From assembly GCA_015852425.1 (NCBI GenBank), contig JAAAIG010000335.1:1-19695 (forward strand): a stretch of DNA of 19,695 bases, read 5' to 3'. How positions within the stretch are numbered: the first letter of the stretch is position 1; each line of letters begins with the position of its first letter. The stretch comes from Gryganskiella cystojenkinii (Eukaryota > Mortierellomycota > Mortierellomycetes > Mortierellales > Mortierellaceae). The notes under the pieces were generated by a model. The model was not told where the DNA came from and searched no databases. It saw only the letters and a list, made by a program, of their open reading frames with translations. This document shows positions 10,626 through 19,695 of the stretch, piece after piece. Made by a program: the position numbers and the translations under genes.

Positions 10626-13600
10626 TTATGAGATCCAGGCTTCCTTGGGTGGTATAATCACACAGCTATCCTGATCCAACAATCCCTGACCGATCAAGTA
10701 CTGTCGCATATGATCAAACAGCTCCATCTGCTCAGGTCCCTTCAGGTTATGGATCGCACTCTGCAAGACGAATCCGACAGAGATGGCGCTCGTCTTGATA
10801 AAAGACTGGTAGTACATATACGAGAAGAGACCCATCAGGAATTGACAGTCCATACGATCCGTAATGCCTCCGTGGCCTGGGATCGATTGACCGAAATCCT
10901 TGATCTTGAACGCACGCTTGAATCCAGAGGCAAAGAATCCTCCAAAGGGAGCGATCAAGGAAGCGAAGCAGGCCATAAAGATGGTGTGGAGCTGCAAGGG
11001 CGCGATCAACACGTAATTATCCATGCCCAGGTGGCGGACCAGACCGTACATCCAGGGCTTGAGGTTGTACCTGACGGGGATAAAGACAGGGTTGGGGTCG
11101 CAAGTAAGACCAGAGAAGGCCGTGGTGCGGAGATCCTTGACAGGACAGATCATGTATGGGAACTTGATGAAAAGGGTAGCGAACTATTTGAGAAGAGTTA
11201 AAATTACACTGATATTAGTGGCAAATTCTGAAGAAAGAAAAAAAAGTCAGCATTCAACAGAGTCCAAGGCCAAATAGATTATCATCCTTACCAGCATGCC
11301 AAAGACAATGGTCATAATCCAACCACCGACAAACCCCTCGACAGTCTTCTTGGGCGACAGCTTGATCAAGGGGGTCTTTCCAAAGAAGAATCCGAAGATG
11401 TAAGCCCAAATATCATTTGCAATGACCAAGGTCGCGGGCAAAAAGAACCAGATCAGACCCTCAAAGATGTTGTTGATGATGAAATGACTCTGGCAGACGA
11501 CCAACAAGAGTGTCATATGAGTCCAAGCAAACTGAGAAAACTGGAAACGATAATGACCCTTCTTCAAGTTGGCGACAAAGAACACAAAGCCTATATCGAG
11601 AAGCATTTTAAGTCAACGTTAGTGCGAAGTCTCGCTGCTTTTTTTTACCTCGAATCCAGTGATGGTCTCTGACGAGAGGTCTCCTTACCAATGACGTAAA
11701 GCGTGAACGAGATGAAACGATGGTGGGTTGCAAAAGGAAGCAAGAAAGCGTCCACAAAGACAACATGTTGGAAGTAGTGGATCAAACTCTCTCCATAAAA
11801 GAAATAATTTGTGCTGAAGAGGAAGTACCTATGCACAGAAACAAAAAGATCGATAGGGACGAGAGGAGTCAATAATAGATCTATACAATGTATACAAGGA
11901 TTTGCAGAACAAAAAAGATCAAAAAATCGAATCCTCTTCCTTACCAGTTCAGGGATCTAAACCAAGGCAACTTCTTTTCCTTGCTTGGAACGTTGGCGAG
12001 ATAGATGACCTCTTTGTAAACCAATCCCTGGACCATGACGACCAACAAGATCACCCAGGCGGGCCCAGCAGCCAAGCATGCAAAGAAGCCCCCAATCATA
12101 ATGAGGGTCCAGAGCGTACGAACAGACCAATTGCGCCACTTTGCCCTTGCTGTTTCATCTGCCAACAAGACAACACCCTAAAGACAGAGCAAAAAAAAAT
12201 GACGGCAAGAGTTGGTGAGTTGTTGTCATTGATCGCTCTTACTTTTGTCGGGGGGCTGTTAGTCGGGCAAAACGTAACGAACAAGATCGCGATCGAGAAG
12301 AAAAGTGGGTACGCGTTGGGTACGTGTGCACATGTGCCTGTGATAATAATTCATCCTCACTCCACATGGAAAGTTTGTAAATATCAAAAAAAGTATTAAA
12401 CTTTCTGTGACGCTCTGAAAAGGAATTTTCCAAAGAGAAATAAAAGCTGAGGAACAAGAAATACCCATTCACACAACCACAACAAACAACGGCACCTCTT
12501 TTTTTTGCGGCTCCGAAAACCCGTTTTTTGAATTATTTGTTTCTTACTACGTGGTACCCTGGTAGCCACAAGCTAAACATTCCAAAGGCATCTCGCTTTT
12601 TACACTTTTTTTTTTTGGGTTGACGCAAAGGTGGCAAGGATATTAGAATTGCCGGTCCGGGTTTATCGTAATCAGCCCAAACACCTCATGGCGTCAACCG
12701 ATCCCCAGATCAGTTCCCAATCTCTGTTACCCACGATCCTAAACCCGATCTCTTTTTTTGATGTCGTAGCATAAATTGATACCATCTCTTGTCACCCCAA
12801 AAAACAAAAACAAAAAAAATGGTGTACCTCCTTTCCCGATCCATTTCCAGCAATCGATAAGGAAGAGTCGTTGTAGTTGTAGTTGTGGTTTGCGAGAGAA
12901 GAAACGCCTTTGGGGGATGAAGGATCAGATTTTCGCTGCGGTTGAAAGTGTTGTTCGTCTCGTATCCGTTGGATATGCTTCTTGTTGAGGGTTCTCCTTA
13001 ACAATGGCGATCCACTTCGTTGTTGGCGCTGATGCTCTTTCCGTTTTCCGGCTTTTTGTGCAGCGCTCAGCGTGTCCTTTGTGGAAGCTTCGTCCTCCTC
13101 GTCTGAATCCTCCTCGTCGACCTCGTCCTCCTCTTCAGTTGAGTCTTCGTCGTCGCTGGCATGGCTACTGTTATCACTTTCGCTACTTTCGTCCTCTTCC
13201 TGGTCATCCAGGTCCTCGCTGTTGTTGCTGCTGTCACTGCTGCCGACGTCCTCGCCTCCAGAGTGTTGACAGTTGATGGAGGAGCCAGGATCCTGTTGCT
13301 GTTGATGTTGTTGAAGGCGCTCAAAGAGGTTGTAGTTCCGATTGGATGAAGCCGAAGGGGACAAGAGTGGAGTCCTCGAAGAAGTAAAAGAAGTAGAAAG
13401 AGAAGAGGAACCGTTCGCTCCGGCCAAACCGCCATTCCCAGAACCCGACCCAGAGAAAAAAGAGGTTGAAGATGAAGAACGGACGTGCTTCCAATCCTGA
13501 CCAACATCCGGTTGGTCGTTGGAGTTGGAGGAAGAGGCAGAGTCGATCAATGCAGCAACAGACACAGCGGTTGCCTCTGCGGGTTGCCCTTGCAGCCCCA

Positions 13601-13877
13601 CGTTGTTATGGGTGTTGTTGTCGTTATAAAGATGATGTAGTGGATGATGATCCTTTACCTCCTTGGACGGCGGTGTCGATCCGTTGGTCTCCTTGGTGTG
13701 TTTGAGCTGTCGAGGGGACGGAGGTGGAGAGGCGCGGCTGTCTGGTGTTGAAGCTGTGGCAGCCTGCAATGCCGCACCTGCAGCAGCGATGCTCTGTTTA
13801 GTGAGGTGATTCGCTGTGTTTATGGAGGTGCCATTGGAGAGAGGGGAGGCCTTCTTTGGTGATTTTGATTTCGTCAT
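10626..13877 (-). CDS. CDS1: Phosphatidate cytidylyltransferase (CDP-diacylglycerol synthase)
   Basis: Makes CDP-diacylglycerol from CTP and phosphatidic acid, the precursor of phosphatidylinositol, phosphatidylserine and cardiolipin; an ER membrane enzyme. Exons: 13877-12828, 12177-11945, 11828-11689, 11590-11292, 11183-10626; 759 aa. Junctions restore family sequence, such as [15 protein letters not shown] (exons 2/3) and YVI-G-FVFFV (exons 3/4). The core begins near [11 protein letters not shown], contains several membrane segments and [12 protein letters not shown], and carries the family signature at 660-686 (S..KR..K.KD.....PGHGG..DR.D). The first 350 residues, all exon 1, are low-complexity (Ser, Asn, Gln, Pro), with an acidic Asp/Glu/Ser tract at about 221-263. 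Yeast Cds1 is about 457 aa, so this is a long extension. The ATG at 13877 is chosen because A lies at -3 and the open frame upstream of it looks like 5' UTR. Intron 1 is 650 nt with an unusual GTACAC donor, the weakest junction of the model. Confidence 0.93.
12178..12827 (-). other. Long intron 1 of CDS1
   Basis: A 650-nt stretch between the disordered N-terminal exon and the first membrane-domain exon. The acceptor (T-rich, CTTTAG) is good; the donor GTACAC is weak, but joining keeps the frame at phase 0. Both strands hold only short open frames without recognisable content. It may contain an additional small exon that I could not see. Confidence 0.6.
13067..13217 (-). repeat. Acidic low-complexity coding tract in CDS1 exon 1
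   Basis: GAG/GAC/GAA/AGC-rich codons encode a run dominated by Asp, Glu and Ser, roughly residues 221-270 of the CDS1 protein. The same bases read in other frames or on the other strand give long Ser-rich or Arg-rich open frames, which are shadows of this tract. The tract is expected to be disordered and to be a potential casein-kinase-2-type phosphorylation region; that last point is inference. Confidence 0.7.
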
Positions 13878-14290
13878 TATGGAAAGAAGGAATGAAGGAG
13901 GGGAGGGATGATGATGAAAAGAAGAGAATGGAAGAAGGATGGAGAGAGAGAACGTAATGAAAAAAACAGTAAGAAATGTCGGATAAAAAGGGGGGTTGAA
14001 AAAATTTGTTTGAAAAGGAGATTTTTGATTGACGCGCAACGCAACGGTCTTTTTTTCCTTTCTTTCTTTCTTTTTTTTTTTTTGGGTCGTTAGAAGGGAG
14101 AAGATAAAAGAGACTACAACGCAAGAGAGGAGGAAGAAGGAGAAGATGTAAGTCGGAGGAGCGCGTGCGGTTGTGTGGAAGAAAGATACAAGAAGGAAAG
14201 AAAGAAAGAGAGAAGAAATGGCAAAGTGACAAAAAAAAGTAAGTCTTTCCTTTTGATGTAAAGGTTGATCCGGCAAAAGATGGACACACA
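13878..14290 (-). promoter_or_regulatory. 5' region of CDS1
   Basis: Purine-rich on the plus strand, so pyrimidine-rich upstream of the CDS1 start, with a T-rich TTTC tract at 14050-14083 and an AGAAAGAAAGAAAG tract near 14195-14213. The in-frame open sequence upstream of the chosen ATG encodes only F/S/L-rich low-complexity sequence from pyrimidine runs, so I treat it as 5' UTR and promoter. Confidence 0.5.
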
Positions 14291-15155
14291 CATGCAGTTG
14301 CTCACTACACGTGATCGAGGTCCGGTTCTCAACAATCCAGCTTTACCAAACCACGTCCATTTCGGACCTGCCTTCCGCTTCACCCCTTCCTCTCCCTCAC
14401 TCTCGGCGACTTCTTTCCTCTTCTTCCCCTCCTCCTCCTCCCTTCTCGCTTGCTTTTTCTCGCCACAAGTCAACTTTTTTTCATGACTTCAGCCTTGTGG
14501 ATGAATGACCTTCCATACCTTCTGAATTTTGACAATTGGCATACGCAAGACGGACGTTGCACGAAAACTCAAAAATATCGTTCCGCCTTTCATTTTCAAA
14601 CCTTGTGCTCCTACCACAAACTAAGACTAAGGCGACTCTCAAACTATACGACACAGGTCAAAAAACGCTTCCAAACATCATGATCCCGTTCCCCTTTTGC
14701 CGGCCAAAACAAGCCTTTCCAGATACAAATCGCAGCACGAGGTTGCACACAAACAAACAAACCAAAAAAAAAAAAAAAACCCCCAAGGCGTTTCCAAGGC
14801 AAGCTCTTTTCACTGGCCATCACTTCACAACGATGGTCCACGTCCATTTGCTCACATGCAGAAGGAGGCAAACCTTCCCTGTTTCCTGTCCATCTCCACA
14901 CCTTTACGTCCAGCTCGTTATTCGTTACTCGCTTCAGTATCCTCCCTTCATCTGAAAAAGAGACTACTGCTTCTTCTTCCATATTTTTTTCTTTTCTTTT
15001 TTTAGTTTCCTTGATTCTGTTCCCAGCAGTGAGATTTGTAGTTCCAAGTACGCCACCGCAACTTTAGATGCTAGGACCATCAGACACCATTCGTTTTGTG
15101 TCACGAAACGTTTGAGCAAGTGTGCGGACGCGAAACCGCAGGAAAAACCCGCCCT

Positions 15156-15171
15156 TCACTTTTTAAAGTGA
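15156..15171. repeat. Palindrome TCACTTT-tt-AAAGTGA
   Basis: Two perfect 7-base arms separated by 2 bases, in the spacer between CDS1 and Argonaute. It could be a dimeric transcription-factor site or chance. Just to its left, CGTTT (15092-15096) and AAACG (15106-15110) form a second, weaker inverted repeat. Confidence 0.5.
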
Positions 15172-15445
15172 CGGACTGTGTGCAAAACGTTAGATCAGGA
15201 AGCATAATGATGGTATCGCACATGCCGCTGCCGCTCACAAAAGATCAAAAGATAAATAAATTTGCAGGGTTATCTCTCTAGCACCGGCCAACCTGCTTCC
15301 CAGGAACAATAAAGTTAAGGCGAAAAGTAGATGCAAGATCCTCGTTCTTAAGCATCTCCTCCACAAGACCTGGTTTTCAACCTGGAACACGGGGACACGA
15401 TGATGTCTGACCTCCAGTGGTGGTAACTATTCCAACAGCTCGCTC

Positions 15446-15742
15446 TCACTCCATGGCTACTTGGACCCTACAAGTGAATGTCTGACGAGAAGACGCGGGA
15501 TTGATGCTCTCCCCTGCAGGATGTCGTTCCCGCCACATACAAACATTGTCGTGCTTCCCCTGCCTGTAATTTTTTGTGTGGGGAAGAAGAGTGAAGGAAT
15601 GGTGTGAAGGCGAGTAAGTTGAAATAACTGAAAATTCTTCAATTCTTTGAGTGGAATACTTTTTATTCTCCGTCAACTTCTTGAATAACAATAGTTTGAA
15701 TAATGTAATCGATATCATGCTGACAACGGTCACAGGAACCAT
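15446..15742 (-). CDS. Hypothetical small ORF, uncertain
   Basis: An open frame of 98 codons on the minus strand starting ATG at 15742. The first 23 residues are hydrophobic (MVPVTVVSMISITLFKLLLF), which could be a signal peptide or membrane anchor; the rest is polar with two cysteines near the C-terminus. No family is recognised. Against it: an overlapping minus frame (15663-15929) looks equally protein-like at its end, with a CDRC motif, and no splice structure or promoter supports either. Confidence 0.15.
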   Translation of the reverse strand: MVPVTVVSMISITLFKLLLFKKLTENKKYSTQRIEEFSVISTYSPSHHSFTLLPHTKNYRQGKHDNVCMWRERHPAGESINPASSRQTFTCRVQVAME

Positions 15743-15970
15743 TGACCTTGCAACGATTGGCTGTGCGCCAGCAAAAAGAAGGAGGCAGACACAAAGATCG
15801 CGGTAGGGATTCTAACCCTTGCTTTCCTTCCTTTGATTTGTTGGTCTGTGAACAAAAGACAAGGCGTGTGCTTTCCTTTTCCTCTTTTCCCTTCCCTCTT
15901 TTCATCGTCCCCTCTTTCGCCCATTTCATTCTCCTCTTTCCACATTAAACTCGCCTCATTCTCCAACAAA

Positions 15971-15998
15971 AGAAAGAAAGAACGAAAGAAAGATAGAA
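15971..15998. repeat. (GAAA)n microsatellite
   Basis: Imperfect AGAA/GAAA repeats in the Argonaute upstream region, interrupted by ACG and TAG. The tract is the only strongly purine-rich one in an otherwise pyrimidine-rich leader. Confidence 0.7.
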
Positions 15999-16412
15999 AA
16001 AGACTAGAAACGAATCGAAAAACAAAGAGTTCTCTCTGCAAACTTTGACGCATTCAACCTTCAAACCCTGCCGCAAAGAAAGTCAATTCACCGTTGCTGT
16101 TTCGAGCTGGCTCTCTCTTCTTTCTTTCACCCCTCAACGCGTTCATTTCTTTGTCTTCATTCAACCTCGCCCAAATAACGACATTAAAACAGAACAAGAG
16201 ACCTCCACAAGAGGTAACGTACGCCCAGACCACCCTCTTGCTACTTTTTTTTCTTTTTGCAGCTCAAGAGACTACACTTTTTTTCCCACCCACTGTCTTT
16301 CTCTTATCGCTCACCCCCTCTTTTTTTCCCGACAACTCCTTGCATTTCATAGAAACGTGAAATCGACTTCTACTCAACTACAACAAAAAAAAAGAACCTT
16401 CACGCGCCGAAA

Positions 16413-19400
16413 ATGTCCAACCAGAAAAAACCTGAAAAGTCAACCACGTCCTCCTCCTCTTCCTCTGCTGGAGGATCCTCCTCGTCCTCCTCTCGACCCC
16501 ATGCAAGAGGAAGCTCAACTTCTTCCTCTGCTGGAGGATCTTCCACGTCCTCCTCTCGACCCCTTGCGAGAGAAAGCTCAACTTCTTCCTCTGCTGGAGG
16601 ATCTTCCACGTCCTCCTCTCGACCCCTTGCGAGAGAAAGCTCAACTTCTTCTTCCACCTCCTCTCGACCAGCTGCGATTATGTCCGGCGGAGGAGCGGCA
16701 GGAGCCTCGTCCTCGATGACCTCGTCGTCTTCCTCCCAAGCACCTGCGATCGTTTCCGGAGTATCCTCGACAGGCCTACAGCTGACGGAGTTTGTCGGTC
16801 GACCAGGGCTTGGAACACAAGGTCGCAAAGTTCGAATTCGTGCCAATTTCTTTGAAATCTCGCTCTTGCCCAATATTAATGTGCACCACTACGACGTAAC
16901 CATCACCCCGGATGTCCCCCCACTTGTCAACCGAAGGGTCTTTGAACATTTTCTTTTGCTTCACCGTACCTCGGATCTTGCAGGTGCTTTACCGGTCTTT
17001 GATGGCCGCAAAAACATCTTTTCGCCTAAAGAGTTCAAGTTTGATGGCAAGACCTTTGACGTAAGTGTGGACGTGTGGTATTCTGTGCCAAGCACCTCCA
17101 TTGTTGTGTTCCCATTTGTGTCATCTATTGTTGTGGATAACAGTTACACTGCACAACAATGCGATCCATGCACTAGCAAAAGGGATACACGTACTGTGGT
17201 CTCCCATCCGTTTATGCAACTCCCGAAACAAAAGACAAAGCTCTATCAACAATTTTAATAGTTATCTTTTCCACCATTTTCTTTTTCTGCGAAATAGATC
17301 ATTTTACCCGAGGATGAACCACCCAAGGGTGTTACGCCTCGCTCTCCACCTCGTTCTTTCAAGGTCAAGGTCAAGAAGGCCGCGGACATCAACCTGGAGG
17401 AACTGCATCAGTTCCTCGACAGGAAGATTGCGTTGACGAACAACTGTCGCTCTGCCATCATGGCTCTAGACGTCTTGATCCGTCACAAGCCCGCGATGTT
17501 GTATTCGAGTGTAGGTCGCTCTTTTTTCACGCCCGAGGGTGCTCAGCCTCTCTATGGAGGTGTTGAAGTCTGGAATGGATTTTATCAATCCGCTCGACCC
17601 GCCTTGGGTAAGAACGGCACATCACTAGTTTTATTGTTTTAAGTTTTGCCAAAAATGGACTTACTAATTGACAGCATCTGATGGTTCCTAACTTTAGGTA
17701 AGATGTTGATCAACTTGGACGTGGCCGCGACTGCCTATTATCAGTCAGGATCGTTGATCGAGTTGGCGGTCAAAATTCTTGACTTTCGCAGTGTTGGTAA
17801 GAAAACAAACGACTAGAAAAGAGCGGTCGTGTTTGACGTTATTTTCTCTTAAAATAGGTGCACTTCTTTTTTTCTCGATTAAACTAACCTGTACTTTTCC
17901 TATTTCTTGTTTTACTTTCTGTTTTTACAGACGACTTCCGTCGCAAGTTCGATGACAGAAGTCGCCGCAAGTTGGAAAAGACCTTGCGCGGTCTGTTAGT
18001 CAAGGTCACGCACCGAGCCGAGGTCAAGCGCAAATTCAAGATTAGCAAGCTCACACCGACTCCGGCGAGTTCGACAAAGTTCATGCGGGGCGAAGTCAAG
18101 ACGGATGTGGCGACTTATTTTCAAGAAACCTATAACCGTTCGTTGATGTACCCGTTTATGCCCTGTATCGTCACTGGTCGAGACGTCTTTCTGCCCATGG
18201 AAATTTGTTATGTGATTGAAGGTCAACGCCACTTGAAAAAGTTGGACGAACGTCAGACCGCGGATATGATCAAGTTTACCTGTCAGCCCCCTTCTGCACG
18301 TGCAAACAAGATCAAGGACGGTCTTCAGATATTAAGTTATAAGGATAACGAGTTCATCAAGGGTTTCGGACTCAAGATCTCCAACGATATGAAAGAACTT
18401 CAGGGTAAAGTTTGAGATATGAGAGAGAAGGACGGGTTTACTTTCTGACTCGTGTGTTTTTTTTTAAAAAAAAATATCGGCTACTTTTTTCTTCTCCCTT
18501 TCCTCGCTAACACGACCGCTTTGATATCCTTCATCCAATTTAATGGCAAGTTAGCTCGAGTCCTTCCTCCTCCAGTCATCTCTTATCACCCAACGTCGCT
18601 CAATGCCAACTTTACCCCACGCGACGGTTCCTGGAATTTGAGGGATCGAAAGGTCGCCAATGGCGCGATCTTGGGTTCCTGGGGCGTGTTGGTTTTTGGA
18701 ACCGAACGAGACGTGCCTCAATCAGTCGTTCAAGGATTCATTCGCGAGCTCGTCGTGACATGTATTGATACCGGCATGGTAAGAACTCCTCTCCCGCTGA
18801 AAATATATAAAATATAAAAATAACCAGGCATAATCGCACTCATCACCCTTTATACTCTTTCTACGGTGACTGGTTTCTCTATCTTAGAACATCCCAAACA
18901 AGGAACCCCCAATCGTGTATGGAAGCGTTCATGGCAACATTGAAGAACTTCTCAAAAAGACCTGGCTCGCAGCAGGAAACCAGGTCAAGTCCCAACCCCA
19001 ACTGTTGGTCTGTGTCTTGCCCAACACTGGTGTGTCCTTGTACGCAAACATCAAGCGTGTGACGGATACGATTATTGGGATCTCATCCCAGTGTATTCAA
19101 CAGTCACATATCTATCGACCCAAAAAGCAGTACTGCGCTAATGTTTGTCTCAAGATCAATGTCAAATTGGGTGGAATGAATTCTTTCTTGTCACCTCAAC
19201 AAACCCCGTTCTTGACCCTGAAGCCTACGATCCTGTTTGGTGCGGATGTGAGCCACCCACCCCCTGGGGACACGACCCGTCCCTCAATCGCGTCCTTGGT
19301 CGGATCCATGGATGCCAAGGCCGCAAAGTACTCGGCCGTGATTCGTGTTCAGGATGCGAGAACCGAGACGATTGCGGATCTAGGAGGCATGGTGACGGAA

Positions 19401-19647
19401 CTGCTAAAGACGTTCTATCAAACGGTGAGAAAATATTTAATACGTTCTTTGTCGTCCGCATTTGTCTCGAGTATGTATAGCTACAGAAGATGGCGTTTTT
19501 TTTCGTTCTCTCTGGTAACTAACTTTAACTCGCGTTTCGTTTTTTTTTAGTGCGGTCAAAAACCTGCCCGCATTTTATTCTATCGTGATGGCGTCTCTGA
19601 AGGCCAATTTGCGGCGATCCTCGCCTCTGAAGTGGCGTCTGTTCGAG
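16413..19647 (+). CDS. AGO: Argonaute protein (partial, runs off the right edge)
   Basis: Small-RNA-guided silencing effector. Exons seen: 16413-17060, 17298-17607, 17698-17796, 17931-18404, 18555-18778, 18888-19424, 19551-19647, then a GTAACG donor; 796 codons are in the window. Order: Ser-rich repeat tail (1-115), ArgoN, linker 1 (GRSFFTPEG and EVWNGFYQSARP), PAZ (about 370-490, with LPMEICYVIEGQR), linker 2, MID and PIWI. The exon 4/5 splice restores LQ-ARVLPPPV. MID has the 5'-phosphate pocket residues Y637, K641, Q653 and the K of KINVKLGG. PIWI shows D705 (FGADVSHP), E745 (RTETIADL) and D777 (FYRDGVSEGQF), spaced +40 and +72 exactly as D597/E637/D669 of human AGO2. The fourth catalytic residue and C-terminus lie outside. 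Slicer activity is therefore possible but unproven. Relative to human AGO2 there are about 108 extra residues at the front. The ATG at 16413 has A at -3. Confidence 0.95.
16449..16673 (+). repeat. 63-bp tandem repeats encoding a Ser-rich 21-residue unit
   Basis: Inside Argonaute exon 1. Unit 1 is 16449-16511 (diverged), unit 2 16512-16574, unit 3 16575-16637, then a partial fourth unit to about 16673. Units 2 and 3 are identical over all 63 bases by eye. Each encodes a Ser/Thr run, AGG, another Ser run and RPLARE (or RPHARG in unit 1). The unit length is a multiple of three, so copy-number change keeps the frame. Confidence 0.9.
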
Positions 19648-19695
19648 GTAACGAATCCTCTTCTCTTGTCTCTCCTTCATTTTTTTTTTTTTTTT
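19648..19695 (+). other. Start of Argonaute intron 7, cut by window edge
   Basis: Begins with a GTAACG donor after the codon fragment CGA-G and ends in about 16 T at the window edge. The next exon, with the rest of PIWI, is not in the window. Confidence 0.75.

Larger units (their letters stand above)
14291..16412. other. Spacer between divergent CDS1 and Argonaute genes
   Basis: About 2.1 kb with no gene I can name. The right part (from about 15840 on) is pyrimidine-rich on the plus strand and is probably the Argonaute promoter and 5' UTR, with a GAAA microsatellite at 15971-15998. The middle holds isolated coding-like minus-strand stretches: a 32-codon segment between stops at about 15283-15380 (with VEEMLKNEDLASTF), and a 98-codon frame at 15446-15742 that starts with a hydrophobic, signal-peptide-like segment. 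These could be remnants or chance. A 16-bp palindrome lies at 15156-15171. Confidence 0.5.

Noticed and set aside
11902..12399. 165-codon plus-strand ORF
   Set aside because: Lies antisense to CDS1 exon 2 and its first intron; the minus strand encodes conserved membrane sequence.
13067..13507. Ser-rich and Arg-rich ORFs on both strands over CDS1 exon 1
   Set aside because: They are frame shadows of the acidic low-complexity tract of CDS1.
14536..14955. 139-codon plus-strand ORF in the spacer
   Set aside because: Composition is low-complexity, with a Lys run from a poly-A tract; no motif and no gene-like codon use.
15800..15822. GGGATTCTAACCC, reminiscent of a tRNA T-arm on the minus strand
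   Set aside because: The loop lacks the conserved C of the T-loop and no cloverleaf can be built.
16045..16719. Plus-strand 224-codon ORF with Pro/Leu-rich repeats
   Set aside because: It is another frame of the 63-bp repeat array of Argonaute; the repeats lack stops in several frames. The Argonaute frame continues into conserved domains.
16400..16873. Minus-strand 157-codon ORF with Glu-rich repeats
   Set aside because: Antisense shadow of the same repeat array and of ArgoN coding sequence; no independent support.

Overview
The window looks like nuclear DNA of a filamentous fungus. Its genes carry many GT-AG introns, mostly 84-240 nt, and their upstream regions are pyrimidine-rich on the coding strand. 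Exons favour C/G-ending codons, and poly-T or (TTTC)n tracts fill introns and spacers. The gene set (PX-PH phospholipase D, eukaryotic-type CDP-DAG synthase, microsomal-type P450, eukaryotic Argonaute) and the general style suggest an early-diverging fungus, perhaps Mucoromycota/Mortierellomycotina. That placement is an inference from overall appearance; no marker gene proves it.

Layout, left to right. 1-1768: mostly non-coding, with a possible C-terminal end of an upstream plus-strand gene (3-116), a tentative five-exon minus-strand small gene (717-1447), and the PLD promoter. 1769-6640 (+): six-exon phospholipase D, 1377 aa, with PX, PH and two intact HKD motifs. 6641-7164: spacer between convergent genes. 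7165-9566 (-): eight-exon cytochrome P450, 542 aa, all hallmark motifs intact. 9567-10625: P450 upstream region and CDS1 3' flank. 10626-13877 (-): five-exon phosphatidate cytidylyltransferase (CDP-DAG synthase), 759 aa, with an unusually long disordered N-terminus. 13878-16412: a spacer of about 2.5 kb between the divergent CDS1 and Argonaute genes. 16413-19695 (+): Argonaute, seven exons seen, running off the right edge inside an intron after the second catalytic aspartate.

I joined exons by hand. In the four main genes every junction keeps the reading frame and restores a family-typical sequence across the splice, so these models are strong. Phospholipase D makes phosphatidic acid and CDP-DAG synthase consumes it, so two enzymes of one lipid branch point lie about 4 kb apart; this may be coincidence. 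The P450 is probably an ER membrane mono-oxygenase of unknown substrate, and the Argonaute is a small-RNA silencing effector. I found no tRNA, rRNA, CRISPR array or intact transposon, and no clearly new multi-gene system. The points most worth a second look are the identical 63-bp repeats in the Argonaute N-terminus, the disordered extension of CDS1, the stop-free first intron of the P450, and the tentative minus-strand small gene.
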